Shown here: piece after piece, positions 27,223 to 35,595 of the stretch
How the letters are laid out: each line of letters begins with the position of its first letter
Position numbering within the stretch: position 1 is the first letter of the stretch
DNA from: Lacrimispora defluvii
GTDB lineage: Bacteria > Bacillota > Clostridia > Lachnospirales > Lachnospiraceae
DNA: 64,000 bases
Direction of reading: 5' to 3'
NCBI GenBank assembly: GCA_013036995.1
Contig: JAAOXG010000038.1
Span: 21,812-85,811, forward strand
Translations under genes and position numbers: made by a program
The notes under the pieces: generated by a model
Databases searched by the model: none
Told to the model about the DNA's origin: nothing
Seen by the model: only the letters and a program-made list of their open reading frames with translations

Positions 27223-27892
27223 TTTCTTCATACCTTCTGAGAAAATCTACAAAACATTGGATTATAAAAGATATTATAAGCAGAACAAAACCCAAAGTAA
27301 TTGCTTCCCCAAAATCGCCTTTATTTCTCATTAATGATATTGCAGTTGTCATAGTCCTTGTCTTATACTTTATATTACCGCCTACTATCATCACAGCACC
27401 TACCTCGCTGATGGAACGTCCAAAACCGGTTATAAGGATGAAATAAATGTCGTTTTTTAATTCCTTTATCACAAGCAGAAATGTCTGCCACCGGTCAGCC
27501 CCCATGCTTATTGCGAAGTTTCTTATCTGAGGTGCCATATTTTTACAGGACGTGTAAACCATCCCGCTGATTATTGGGGCAATGATTAATGTCTGTACAA
27601 TGACCATCGCCGGAAAAGTGAATAATAACTCCCATCTGCCCAAAGGCCCTCTTCTCATTAAAAGCAGATAAACTGCTAAACCTGCAACCACGGGCGGAAA
27701 TCCCATTAAAGTCCGGTTTATTCTGATAATCACCTTTTTACCGAAGAAGTCAACCCGTTCCAGGAACATACCAAATGGGACACCAAGCAAGGCAGAGATA
27801 AATGTAGAGACAATCCCCAGTTTCATTGTCAGTAGGATAATATCTATGATTTCCTGATTTATTTCAATGCCCATACTTGTCCAAAACTGCAT
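27206..27892 (-). CDS. tupB: Tungstate ABC transporter permease
   Basis: 228 residues with about five membrane helices and the permease loop AISMGADRWQTFLLVIKELKN. The ending GRSISEVGAVMIVGGNIK is typical of TupB. It lies between tupA (17 nt gap) and tupC (overlap of 17 nt). Family assignment follows from the TupA-type binding protein next to it. Confidence 0.94.
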   Translation of the reverse strand: MQFWTSMGIEINQEIIDIILLTMKLGIVSTFISALLGVPFGMFLERVDFFGKKVIIRINRTLMGFPPVVAGLAVYLLLMRRGPLGRWELLFTFPAMVIVQTLIIAPIISGMVYTSCKNMAPQIRNFAISMGADRWQTFLLVIKELKNDIYFILITGFGRSISEVGAVMIVGGNIKYKTRTMTTAISLMRNKGDFGEAITLGFVLLIISFIIQCFVDFLRRYEENVENN

Positions 27893-27908
27893 TCATGCAG
27901 ACTCCTCT

Positions 27909-28805
27909 TTATTTATTTGCTGCCGCGTCAGGAGTAAATAAAGATTCTCCATACTCTTTTACACCAAAATCTCCGATGAGCTTCTGGGTATCATCTGAAA
28001 GTATCCAGTTAATAAAGTCCTGTGCGCCTTCTGCATTGATTTTTGAACTCTTTTCCGGATTTACCGCGATTACACCGTAATAATTGAGAAGCTGTTTATC
28101 CTTTTCACATACAATATCCATATCTGTCTTTGATTTAGTGGCTAACCAGGTCGCACTGTCTGAAAGCGTATAAGCTTTTTTTTCTTCTGCCATCAGCAGG
28201 GTAGCTCCCATTCCCTGGCCTGCACTGATATAATTGGGGTTATCCGCAGGTGTTATATTCAGATTTTTCCAGATAGAGAGTTCCTTTGTATGGGTACCGG
28301 ATTCATCTCCCCGGGATACGAAGGCGTCCTTATTATCAAATATGGTACGAAAGGTCTCTTCTGCATTATTATTCTTTTCTATTTTGCCCTTCGGTCCCAC
28401 AACCACAAAATCATTATACATAACATCAAAACGTTTTAAACCATGTCCAGCCTGTATGAATGCTTCTTCCTTTGCTTTTGCATGCACAAGCAGTACATCC
28501 GCTTCCCCGTTCTCCCCCATCTTTAAGGCTTCTCCTGTGCCAACCGCTATGGTATCCACTTCCCAGCCTGTTTTTTGGGTAAAATCAGGTAGTAATTCAT
28601 CCAGAAGTCCTGAATCCTGTGTACTGGTAGTTGTTGCCAAAATTATCTTACCCTTTATGGTTTTTATAGAAGCTGTTGTTTCAGCAGAATTGTTGTTTGT
28701 TATACTCTCTGCAACAGTGTTTTCCTGTTTTGCAGAATTACTGCATGCCGATAATACAGTGCCTAATAAGATGCAGGAAAAAATTAAAGTAATTTTATTT
28801 CTCAT
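27909..28805 (-). CDS. tupA: Tungstate-binding lipoprotein
   Basis: 298 residues from ATG 28805. Lipoprotein signal with lipobox LSAC, Cys21. The motif TTTSTQDSGLLDELLPDF and VVGPKG, RGDESGTHTKELSIW are TupA hallmarks; family members bind tungstate far more tightly than molybdate. With TupBC it would supply W for AOR. It follows the MOSC-MogA gene by 43 nt. Confidence 0.95.
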   Translation of the reverse strand: MRNKITLIFSCILLGTVLSACSNSAKQENTVAESITNNNSAETTASIKTIKGKIILATTTSTQDSGLLDELLPDFTQKTGWEVDTIAVGTGEALKMGENGEADVLLVHAKAKEEAFIQAGHGLKRFDVMYNDFVVVGPKGKIEKNNNAEETFRTIFDNKDAFVSRGDESGTHTKELSIWKNLNITPADNPNYISAGQGMGATLLMAEEKKAYTLSDSATWLATKSKTDMDIVCEKDKQLLNYYGVIAVNPEKSSKINAEGAQDFINWILSDDTQKLIGDFGVKEYGESLFTPDAAANK

Positions 28806-28848
28806 CCATTTATTCCCCTTTTTTGTTAATATATGGACTGCTGCCTTC

Positions 28849-29793
28849 TTATCTTGCACAATTATTAGCAGTTCCAATCAGAATCTTCAGACCGTGGTCA
28901 AGTTCAGTAATAACATAGGTAAGGCATTCTTCCACAGCTTTCGGACTTCCTGGCAGATTCAGTATTAATGTGGATTTACGGATACCGCAGGCTGCTCTTG
29001 ATAACATGGACCGCTTTGTCATCTGCATGCTGTAGGCACGCATAGCCTCCGGTATTCCGGGAACCATACGTTCAACGACTTTCTGAGTTGCCTCCGGCAT
29101 ACAGTCTCTTTCAGAGAAACCGGTTCCACCGGTGGTTAATATAAGATCTGCTGTATGATTGTCACAGATATATTTCATCTCATCGCATAGCATTGTCATA
29201 TCATCAGGAAGAATGGTCTGGTGAACAACTTCATATCCATATTCTTTCACAATTCTGGAAATAACAGGTCCGCTTAAATCCTCTCTTTCTCCTGCAAATC
29301 CGGAGTCGCTGGAGGTTATCACCGCCACCCGCAATTTATCAGTATCCGTTTTCACCGCGGCAGCTTCCAATACGGCCATATCATCCCCTTCCCGAATGAT
29401 ACCACCTGATAATACACGGGCAAATACGCCCTCTCTGGGCATAATGCAATCTCCCATTTTGTGATAGATCTCACATCCGGTATGGCATTCTTTTCCTATC
29501 TGGGTAAGCTCTAAAAGAACGTCATTGCATTGAAATCTGGTACCTACCGGCAGGGAACGGAAATCAATTCCTTCCACAATCAGATTCTCACCAAATGCGC
29601 CTTCTGCCACTTCTGCTCCCCGGTTCTTAAATGCTTCAATCTTATCGTTGGACAGCAGACTGACCTGTCTGTGCCATTTTCCTGCATGAGCATCTCCTTT
29701 TATTCCATATTCCTTAATAAATTCTGCCATATGGACATTTTTCTTTTGTGTTCCTTTTTTTTCACTGATGCAGACTGCGATTATTTTTCCCAT
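28849..29793 (-). CDS. MOSC-MogA fusion (molybdopterin adenylyltransferase)
   Basis: 314 residues in two parts. Residues about 1-145 are a MOSC domain (GIKGDAHAGKWHRQVSLL, FGENLIVEG, GKECHTGCEI with conserved cysteines). Residues about 150-310 are a MogA/MoaB domain (AVITSSDSGFAGEREDLSG, TTGGTGFSERDCMPEAT, LPGSPKAVEEC) that adenylates the pterin before metal insertion. The fusion links sulfur or metal handling to adenylation. Located between moaA (13 nt) and tupA, all in one direction. Confidence 0.93.
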   Translation of the reverse strand: MGKIIAVCISEKKGTQKKNVHMAEFIKEYGIKGDAHAGKWHRQVSLLSNDKIEAFKNRGAEVAEGAFGENLIVEGIDFRSLPVGTRFQCNDVLLELTQIGKECHTGCEIYHKMGDCIMPREGVFARVLSGGIIREGDDMAVLEAAAVKTDTDKLRVAVITSSDSGFAGEREDLSGPVISRIVKEYGYEVVHQTILPDDMTMLCDEMKYICDNHTADLILTTGGTGFSERDCMPEATQKVVERMVPGIPEAMRAYSMQMTKRSMLSRAACGIRKSTLILNLPGSPKAVEECLTYVITELDHGLKILIGTANNCAR

Positions 29794-29806
29794 AAGTATT
29801 CTTTTC

Positions 29807-30787
29807 TTATCCTCCTATTTTAGACATACCGTCGAGTTCTAATGTTCCCTGGGGATTGTCCCCTTTAAAGTTGTGGCTGACTGGCTTTTCATAAATCGTC
29901 TGCTCAATCATCTGTTCCAGAAAAGAATCCTCTTTATTGCCTCTTAAAACTTCTTTTAAGTCCGTTCCATGCTCATATTGCAGGCAGGTTTTTAAATAAC
30001 CATCGGAAGTAAGCCTTACCCGGTTGCATTCATTGCAGAATTTGTGGGAAATCGCACTGATAAAACCAATTTTTCCCTCAAATCCGGATACTGAATAATA
30101 ATGGGCCGGTCCGTTTCCAAGCACAGCATCAACCGGCTCTAATGGTCCATAGGCTTCTCTCAGAATTGCAATGATGTCCTCTTCACTATAATAAGAGTAG
30201 TTTTTTCCAAGCCCGATGGGCATCATCTCTATAAAACGGACACCCAGTCTGGAATTTTTTGCCATACCGGCAATCTTTATAATATCATCTTCATCTGTAT
30301 CGAGAACCGGAACACAATTTAATTTTACTTTTAGTTTCGGATAATTAAGCGCATCCTGTATTGCCGAAAGCACCTCATTTAAAGCATCTTTTCTTGTGAT
30401 CTTCTCATATTTGGAAGGATTCAGCGTATCAAGGCTGATATTAACCCCATCTAATCCGGCTGCCGCAAGATCAGGAAGATATTGTCCCAGCAACAGACCG
30501 TTGGTTGTTAAGGTAACATTTTTCATTCCAACCTGTGTTTTCATCTGTCCGATGAGAGACGCAACATCTTTTCTTACCAGCGGCTCGCCCCCTGTTATCT
30601 TTACTTTATCAATTCCAAGCTTTAAAAAGCATCTGCATAGCCTGAGAATTTCATCAAAGGTCAGTATTTCTTTATGGGATAAAGATGGAACGCCCTCCTC
30701 TGGCATACAATAAATACAGCGAAGATTACATCTGTCTGTTACTGAAATCCGAATATAATCAATCTTTCTATCCCACTTGTCAATCAT
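29807..30787 (-). CDS. moaA: GTP 3',8-cyclase MoaA
   Basis: 326 residues. Radical SAM triad C20-x3-C24-x2-C27 ([11 protein letters not shown]), GGEPLVR, and the second cluster [19 protein letters not shown]; the tail ends IGG, the activating C-terminal Gly-Gly. It makes 3',8-cyclo-dihydro-GTP, the first pterin step, with MoaC completing cPMP. Overlaps moaC by 4 nt (ATGA type). Confidence 0.97.
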   Translation of the reverse strand: MIDKWDRKIDYIRISVTDRCNLRCIYCMPEEGVPSLSHKEILTFDEILRLCRCFLKLGIDKVKITGGEPLVRKDVASLIGQMKTQVGMKNVTLTTNGLLLGQYLPDLAAAGLDGVNISLDTLNPSKYEKITRKDALNEVLSAIQDALNYPKLKVKLNCVPVLDTDEDDIIKIAGMAKNSRLGVRFIEMMPIGLGKNYSYYSEEDIIAILREAYGPLEPVDAVLGNGPAHYYSVSGFEGKIGFISAISHKFCNECNRVRLTSDGYLKTCLQYEHGTDLKEVLRGNKEDSFLEQMIEQTIYEKPVSHNFKGDNPQGTLELDGMSKIGG

Positions 30788-31272
30788 CCCATGTCCTTTC
30801 CGTTGAAAATATCTCCGCTTTTTCCTCCGCTCTTTTTCTCAAGAAAAATATCCGTTATCTCCATATTCTTATCAATTGCTTTGCACATATCATAAATGGT
30901 AAGCAGAGTTACCGAAACTCCGGTGAGAGCCTCCATCTCAACGCCGGTTTTTCCTTCCGACTTAACCAGGCAGACCGCTTTAATACACCCTGTTTCCCTG
31001 CTTACTTCAAAATCTATCTGACATTTGTTTATAGCAAGCGGATGACACATAGGGATAAGAGAAGAGGTGTTTTTTACCGCCATGATTCCTGCTACCCTGG
31101 CTACCCCTAGAACATCTCCCTTTTTCACGGTATGATTTAAAACTGCCTCCATAACCTCTGAGTTAACAATGATCTTACCTTTTGCAACTGCTGTACGCAC
31201 AGTGATATCCTTCTTTGATACATCAACCATAATTGCATTGCCATGGTCATCAAAGTGTGTCAATTCTCCCAT
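30784..31272 (-). CDS. moaC: Cyclic pyranopterin monophosphate synthase MoaC
   Basis: 162 residues with [26 protein letters not shown] (active-site His) and [18 protein letters not shown] motifs. It converts the MoaA product to cPMP. It is the first gene of the cofactor operon, with GAGGTGG 8 nt before ATG 31272 and a strong promoter 130 bp upstream. Confidence 0.97.
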   Translation of the reverse strand: MGELTHFDDHGNAIMVDVSKKDITVRTAVAKGKIIVNSEVMEAVLNHTVKKGDVLGVARVAGIMAVKNTSSLIPMCHPLAINKCQIDFEVSRETGCIKAVCLVKSEGKTGVEMEALTGVSVTLLTIYDMCKAIDKNMEITDIFLEKKSGGKSGDIFNGKDMG

Positions 31273-31404
31273 AATATTACCACCTCGTCTTCTGGAATTT
31301 TATAATAGTTGTAAATTAGTGTAATTTCAAACGTTGACCGCCTGCGGATATCACAAAAAGTGTATCGTTTTATGCCATAAAAATAATAGGCAATTTATGA
31401 AATA

Positions 31405-31433
31405 AATATATATTATAAAGACTATTTTGTCAA
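31405..31433 (-). promoter_or_regulatory. Promoter of the moaC-led cofactor operon
   Basis: TTGACA (31428-31433), 17 nt spacer, TATATT (31405-31410) on the minus strand. The leader of about 125 nt (31273-31398) shows no clear Moco-type stems; the 275 bp gap otherwise holds nothing I can name. Confidence 0.75.
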
Positions 31434-31547
31434 TATTAATTATTTTACGTGTCGCTTGTTCGTTTTTTTTGTAACATATTGCTAATTTAATAGTTCCTGC
31501 CCCATGTTCCTGATTCCAGATCAGGAAACAGTATTTTCCCCATGATT

Positions 31548-31865
31548 TCACCTCTCATCTTCGGAGTACTCCAAAAATAATTTCCTATCAAATCCGCCCC
31601 GATGTATGAACTTTTCTACTCTCTTTCCTTCCAGCTCCTCTATGCTGTATCCCCGTGCTTTGCAAATTGCATACAAAACTTCCAGAACATCAGCCATTTC
31701 CTCCAGGCTTTTATCTGCCTGATACTCATTTACTTCTTCAAATAATTTTTTATCCAGAGCGGCCAGATAATCTGCCTCTGACAGTATATGGTATTTTGCC
31801 TTGCGTCCACTATTTGTAATTATATCCGGAATCTTATCTCTTACCAGTTTATTGTGATCAACCAA
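31548..31865 (-). CDS. Small MazG-like nucleotide pyrophosphohydrolase
   Basis: 105 residues starting at TTG 31865 with GGAAGG about 9 nt upstream. MazG/HisE-like helical pattern KLVRDKIPDII, LFEEVNEYQADKSLEEMADVLEVL (E-x2-E...E-x2-D type metal site) and RGGF near the end. These proteins cleave NTPs or modified nucleotides to monophosphates. It lies just upstream of the moaC promoter, with a terminator and mrp behind it. Substrate unknown. Confidence 0.85.
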   Translation of the reverse strand: MVDHNKLVRDKIPDIITNSGRKAKYHILSEADYLAALDKKLFEEVNEYQADKSLEEMADVLEVLYAICKARGYSIEELEGKRVEKFIHRGGFDRKLFLEYSEDER

Positions 31866-31940
31866 ATGTTTGTACCTTCCTTATTTAATATCACTCTTAA
31901 GCATACTCTTATTATATTACCATAATTTTATCAATAAAAG

Positions 31941-32000
31941 GAAAAGAAAAACCGCTGCCATTTAAGTAGTCTGTGACACGACACTAAAATGGCAGTGGTT
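31941..32000 (-). terminator. Terminator after the Mrp gene
   Basis: On the minus strand AACC(A)CTGCCATTT pairs with AAATGGCAGCGGTT (14 bp, one mismatch) followed by TTTTCTTTTC. It ends the mrp transcript before the MazG-like gene. Confidence 0.8.
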
Positions 32001-32018
32001 TATTTTTAACTGTTATAC

Positions 32019-32870
32019 TTACGCTTTAATTTCATACATTTTTTCAATGTGCTCTGCTGCACCTGTCAGATAATCGCAGGAGAATCGTTCAAACTCTCCC
32101 TTATCTACCAGGCTTGCAAGTACTGGATCAATGGGAATTCTTCCTAAAATATCAACACCCGTTTCACTAGCAATTTCACCCAGTTTACTCTCTCCGAATA
32201 TTGGAATTTCTTTTCCGCAATCCGGACATTTTACGTAACTCATATTTTCTACATAACCAAGAATGGGAATATTCATTAATTTAGCCATGTTATAGGCTTT
32301 CTTCACAATCATGGAGACCAGATCCTGAGGTGAGGAAACAATGACAATTCCGTCCAAAGGAATGGACTGAAATACTGTCAGGGGGACGTCACCCGTTCCC
32401 GGCGGCATATCAATAAAAAGATAATCTAATTCTTCCCATACCACATCTGTCCAAAATTGTTTCACCGTGCCAGCCAGGATAGGACCTCTCCATACAACGG
32501 GAGAATCTTCTTGATCCAGCAATAGATTAACGGACATTATTTTAATGTTATTTACTGTTTCTTCCGGAAGTAATCCAAATTCATTTGCGGACGCTTTTCC
32601 GTTTATCCCAAACATTCTTGGAATAGACGGACCTGTAATATCTGCATCTAAGATTCCTACACGATATCCTTTTCTATTTAACAAAACCGCTAGCATTGCC
32701 GTTACAAATGATTTTCCTACTCCGCCTTTACCGCTGACGATACCAATTACATTTTTTATGGAACTGTACTGATTTAACTGCTCCAGCATGCTTTCTTTGC
32801 TATGCTCACAGCCTGCACAGGATTCCTTGGTACAGCTGCTGTTTGAACAACCCCTTGTATTTTCGCTCAT
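32019..32870 (-). CDS. Mrp/ApbC-type iron-sulfur cluster carrier ATPase
   Basis: 283 residues. A Cys-rich N-terminus (C8, C13, C18, C21 region, Nbp35-like), deviant Walker A SGKGGVGKS (about 44-52), Walker B FIDMPPGTGD, and a cluster-binding KCPDCG near residue 210. Dimers hold a labile 4Fe-4S cluster and pass it to apo-enzymes. A role in maturing AOR or other Fe-S proteins nearby is possible but not shown. GGAG lies 8 nt before ATG 32870. Confidence 0.92.
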   Translation of the reverse strand: MSENTRGCSNSSCTKESCAGCEHSKESMLEQLNQYSSIKNVIGIVSGKGGVGKSFVTAMLAVLLNRKGYRVGILDADITGPSIPRMFGINGKASANEFGLLPEETVNNIKIMSVNLLLDQEDSPVVWRGPILAGTVKQFWTDVVWEELDYLFIDMPPGTGDVPLTVFQSIPLDGIVIVSSPQDLVSMIVKKAYNMAKLMNIPILGYVENMSYVKCPDCGKEIPIFGESKLGEIASETGVDILGRIPIDPVLASLVDKGEFERFSCDYLTGAAEHIEKMYEIKA

Positions 32871-32927
32871 ATTCTATGCTCCTGTCTTTACTTTTGCTAA
32901 ATATATTAATACTATTTTTGACATATG

Positions 32928-33782
32928 TCAATATTTAGCATTTTCATAACGAAAAATATAATCATTAATTTTTACATGAAACTTTTCTGCTATTGCCGGA
33001 CATTTTGCTTTCAGCAGAAAAAACAAATTTCCTTTTTCTCCTGAAAGGGCTTCAAAGTTCCCCTGCCCTTTGCTGATAATCACGTCAGATTTATTATAAA
33101 TATCAATAAACTCAGGGCTGCAGTCAGCTAGAATTGTTCCCGGAGATGAGCAACCGGTGGACATGACCCGTGCAACCGTATTAAGTCCCGAATCCATTGC
33201 TTCTATTTCTGTTACATCATTAATAATTGGTTCCTCCCGCACTCCATAGGTAATTGCTGCGTCAGGAAAGCTCTCTAACATGACTCTGTCAAATATAGTT
33301 TCACCTGTATTATCTCCAATAATAAGTATATTCTTCGCCTGTTGTAATTTTTTAGTAAAGAGATCCAGATCACAAATGGTAAATTCCTTTTCCAGCTCCC
33401 TGATAATGCTTTTTTCCAATTCCGGATTACTATAGACTGCCGCGTCCAGATTATTCCCTACAGCGGCTACTTTTAAAGCCCAATATATGCTGTTTTCTTT
33501 TCTTTGCAGAAAGTCCTTTAAAAATGGATATAAATCCCTGGCTGCCTGTAAATCTCTATTTTTTATCTGCTGATATGGATCAGGATTGCCTGTCTCGTTC
33601 TTGACCAGATTATGGATTTCTTTTGCCAGCTGTGGGGAATTCTTATATTGATCAAAGTCTGACAGCAATTGTATCGTATCCTTCATAATTTTATTATGGA
33701 TTTCTTTCTTATCTGTGGCTATTCTGGCTGCTTCCAGAGACTGGCGCAGTAAACATGGGATGCAATCGATTAATAATTCCAT
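32928..33782 (-). CDS. DUF89-family damage-control phosphatase-like protein
   Basis: 284 residues from ATG 33782 (GGGG upstream). N-terminal MELLIDCIPCLLRQSLEAA with a CxxC-like pair, the core motif ILIIGDNTGETIFDR and ISKGQGNFE toward the C-terminus belong to the DUF89/ARMT1-like metal-dependent phosphatases of the AF1104 type. These are proposed to remove damaged sugar phosphates or phosphopantetheine. Separated from mrp by 57 nt and in the same direction; co-transcription is likely. Confidence 0.88.
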   Translation of the reverse strand: MELLIDCIPCLLRQSLEAARIATDKKEIHNKIMKDTIQLLSDFDQYKNSPQLAKEIHNLVKNETGNPDPYQQIKNRDLQAARDLYPFLKDFLQRKENSIYWALKVAAVGNNLDAAVYSNPELEKSIIRELEKEFTICDLDLFTKKLQQAKNILIIGDNTGETIFDRVMLESFPDAAITYGVREEPIINDVTEIEAMDSGLNTVARVMSTGCSSPGTILADCSPEFIDIYNKSDVIISKGQGNFEALSGEKGNLFFLLKAKCPAIAEKFHVKINDYIFRYENAKY

Positions 33783-33844
33783 TTTATTCCCCCTGATTTC
33801 ATTTTCTTTCATTATAACAGATATTCTAAAGGCTGCGCTGATAA

Positions 33845-33880
33845 ATGAAAAAGATTGAGGCACCGGGCCTCAATCTTTTC
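33845..33880 (-). terminator. Terminator after the trxA-methyltransferase remnant
   Basis: GATTGAGGC (complement arms at 33853-33861 and 33867-33875) with a 5 nt loop and TTTTTC on the minus strand. Confidence 0.85.
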
Positions 33881-33885
33881 TTTAT

Positions 33886-34122
33886 CTATTTCTTTCTTGC
33901 ATCTGCAATATAAAAATAATCATTAAAATCTGTGATCTGAATATCTTTATATCCCGCTCTTTGAAGATTTCTTTTTAAAACGTTCTTATCCAGCCGGTGA
34001 TCAGCAGGCGGTCCAAAATCGCTGTCCTTCCTGATCCATTCAATAATAATGATTCGCCCGTCAGGAAACATAATCCGATTTGCTTCTTTTAAAAATTTCT
34101 CACGCATCTTCACTTCATGCAT
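33886..34122 (-). pseudogene. C-terminal remnant of a SAM-dependent methyltransferase
   Basis: 78 codons beginning at residue MHEVKMREKFLKEANRIM, which corresponds to the middle of a class I methyltransferase (usual context ALHEV), followed by PDGRIIIIEWIRK and the terminal strand NDYFYIADARKK. The SAM-binding half is missing. The frame starts 2 nt after the trxA stop without a Shine-Dalgarno, so a deletion seems to have joined trxA to the middle of the methyltransferase gene. It could still be translated by reinitiation. A functional small protein is less likely. Confidence 0.75.
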
Positions 34123-34124
34123 AA

Positions 34125-34436
34125 TTACTGGAGCATTGATAAAAGTGTCTGCTTGGACTGGACACCAACTGTGCTTTTTACCACTTTTCCCTCTTTCATA
34201 ACCACTAAAGTAGGAATGCTCATTACTTTAAATGCCTGGGCAAGTTCCTGCTCCTCATCTACATTAATTTTGCCGACTCTGGCCACTTCTGCTGTTTCTA
34301 CAGCCACCTGCTCAACAACGGGTCCCACCATCTTACACGGTCCGCACCAGGATGCCCAGAAGTCCAGTAAAATAGGTTTATCTGACTGCATTACCTCCTT
34401 CTCAAAATTTTCCTTCGTTATTTTCAATACGCTCAT
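34125..34436 (-). CDS. trxA: Thioredoxin
   Basis: 103 residues with active site WCGPC (C31, C34) in FWASWCGPCKMVGP and cis-Pro segment MSIPTLVVM. Reduces disulfides and supports peroxiredoxins such as Bcp in this window. Divergent from padR. AAAGGAG precedes ATG 34436. Confidence 0.96.
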   Translation of the reverse strand: MSVLKITKENFEKEVMQSDKPILLDFWASWCGPCKMVGPVVEQVAVETAEVARVGKINVDEEQELAQAFKVMSIPTLVVMKEGKVVKSTVGVQSKQTLLSMLQ

Positions 34437-34544
34437 CGTATATGCTCCTTTCCGTTTATAACAACTATGTTTTTGATGATGTTATTGTACCTCAAAAAAA
34501 TATTTATATCTGTGATGATGTCACGTAAAAATATGAAATTTTTC

Positions 34545-34591
34545 TTGCGTTTTATCATAGCTAATGATATTATTATATCGAAACACGATAT
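34545..34591 (+). promoter_or_regulatory. Promoter and likely PadR operator of the padR-fetAB operon
   Basis: TTGCGT (34545-34550), 17 nt spacer, TATTAT (34568-34573). Immediately after the -10 lies the inverted repeat ATATCG-aaaca-CGATAT (34575-34591), covering the start site, a typical autorepression position. Confidence 0.68.
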
Positions 34592-34624
34592 CGATTTTCA
34601 ATATATATTTTAACAGGGGGCAAA

Positions 34625-34933
34625 ATGAAAGACAAAATCATGAGGAAATTTTTTCTGGGGTTTATTCAGATTCACATACTCCATCATGCAAAAAAAGAAC
34701 CATTTTATGGTGTCTGGATGATAGAAGAACTAAAAAGCCATGGATATGATATGAGCCCTGGGACTCTATATCCCCTTCTTCACAGTATGGAATCCAGCGG
34801 ACTTCTGCAAATGGAGGAGAAAACAGTTGAGGGTAAAATCAGAAAATATTATAAAATAACCAGCTTGGGCGACAGCGTTTTAGAGGAAGCCCGAAAAAAA
34901 GCCCGTGAACTTTTTAAAGAAATAAAGGATTAG
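34625..34933 (+). CDS. PadR-family transcriptional repressor
   Basis: 102 residues. Winged helix with the PadR pattern YGVWMIEELKSHGYDMSPGTLYPLL and an C-terminal dimer helix. ATG 34625 is preceded by AGGGGGC. PadR members usually repress neighbouring transport genes and respond to small ligands. First gene of an operon with an ABC exporter pair, 20 nt ahead. Confidence 0.92.
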   Translation: MKDKIMRKFFLGFIQIHILHHAKKEPFYGVWMIEELKSHGYDMSPGTLYPLLHSMESSGLLQMEEKTVEGKIRKYYKITSLGDSVLEEARKKARELFKEIKD

Positions 34934-34953
34934 TGACAGGAGGCTGGATTTTT

Positions 34954-35592
34954 ATGTTTTCACTAAGGGAAGTAAAATATAAACATATTCTTGACATTGA
35001 GGAATTGAATATAGAAAAATCCAAAGTCACCTGCATAATCGGAGAAAGCGGCAGCGGAAAGTCCACACTCCTGCGTCTCCTGAACAAACTGATCAGCTGT
35101 GACAGCGGAAAAATCATGTACAACCAGCAGGATTTGAACTCCTGTGATTCTGTGCAATTAAGAAGAACTGTTGTCATGCTTGCTCAGATTCCCGCCATTT
35201 TTCCAGGGACCATAAGAGATAACCTGCTGATTGGTCTTAAATTTGCAGAAAAACCTGCTGTAAATGATGATAAGCTCCTCCATGTTTTAAATATGGTTCA
35301 TTTAAATAAGAGTCTGGATGATGAGAGTGATCTGTTATCTGGCGGTGAAAAGCAAAGACTTGCATTAGGCCGGGTGATCTTACTTGATCCGGAGGTGTTT
35401 TTACTGGATGAGCCCTCCTCTGCACTGGATGAAGATACGGAGCGTTTCATTATTGAAAATCTTGTGGCATACACAAAGGAAAACAGCAAAACATTAATTA
35501 TGGTTACTCATTCAAAGAAAGTTGCACAGATTTATTCAGACAATATCATAGAACTTTCTCAGGGTAAAATCGTAAGAGCCAGGGAGGTATAA
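34954..35592 (+). CDS. fetA: ABC transporter ATP-binding protein, FetA/YbbL type
   Basis: 212 residues from ATG 34954 (AGGAGG 10 nt upstream; GTG at 34933 overlaps padR stop and has no RBS). Walker A GESGSGKSTLLRLL, signature LLSGGEKQRLALGR, Walker B EVFLLDEPSSALD. Partner of the FetB-like permease 3 nt downstream. In E. coli FetAB has been linked to iron export and peroxide resistance; that function is assumed, not seen. Confidence 0.88.
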   Translation: MFSLREVKYKHILDIEELNIEKSKVTCIIGESGSGKSTLLRLLNKLISCDSGKIMYNQQDLNSCDSVQLRRTVVMLAQIPAIFPGTIRDNLLIGLKFAEKPAVNDDKLLHVLNMVHLNKSLDDESDLLSGGEKQRLALGRVILLDPEVFLLDEPSSALDEDTERFIIENLVAYTKENSKTLIMVTHSKKVAQIYSDNIIELSQGKIVRAREV

Positions 35593-35595
35593 CAT

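Noticed and set aside
28234..28968. A 244-codon frame on the plus strand opposite tupA and MOSC-MogA
   Set aside because: It is antisense to two firmly identified genes, has no RBS and no recognisable motif.
31273..31400. A Moco riboswitch in the moaC leader
   Set aside because: The leader has no series of stems comparable to the aor leader; I see no reason to call it.
31351..31551. A 66-codon minus-strand frame upstream of moaC
   Set aside because: It covers the strong moaC promoter and the end of the MazG-like gene, and its product is low-complexity.
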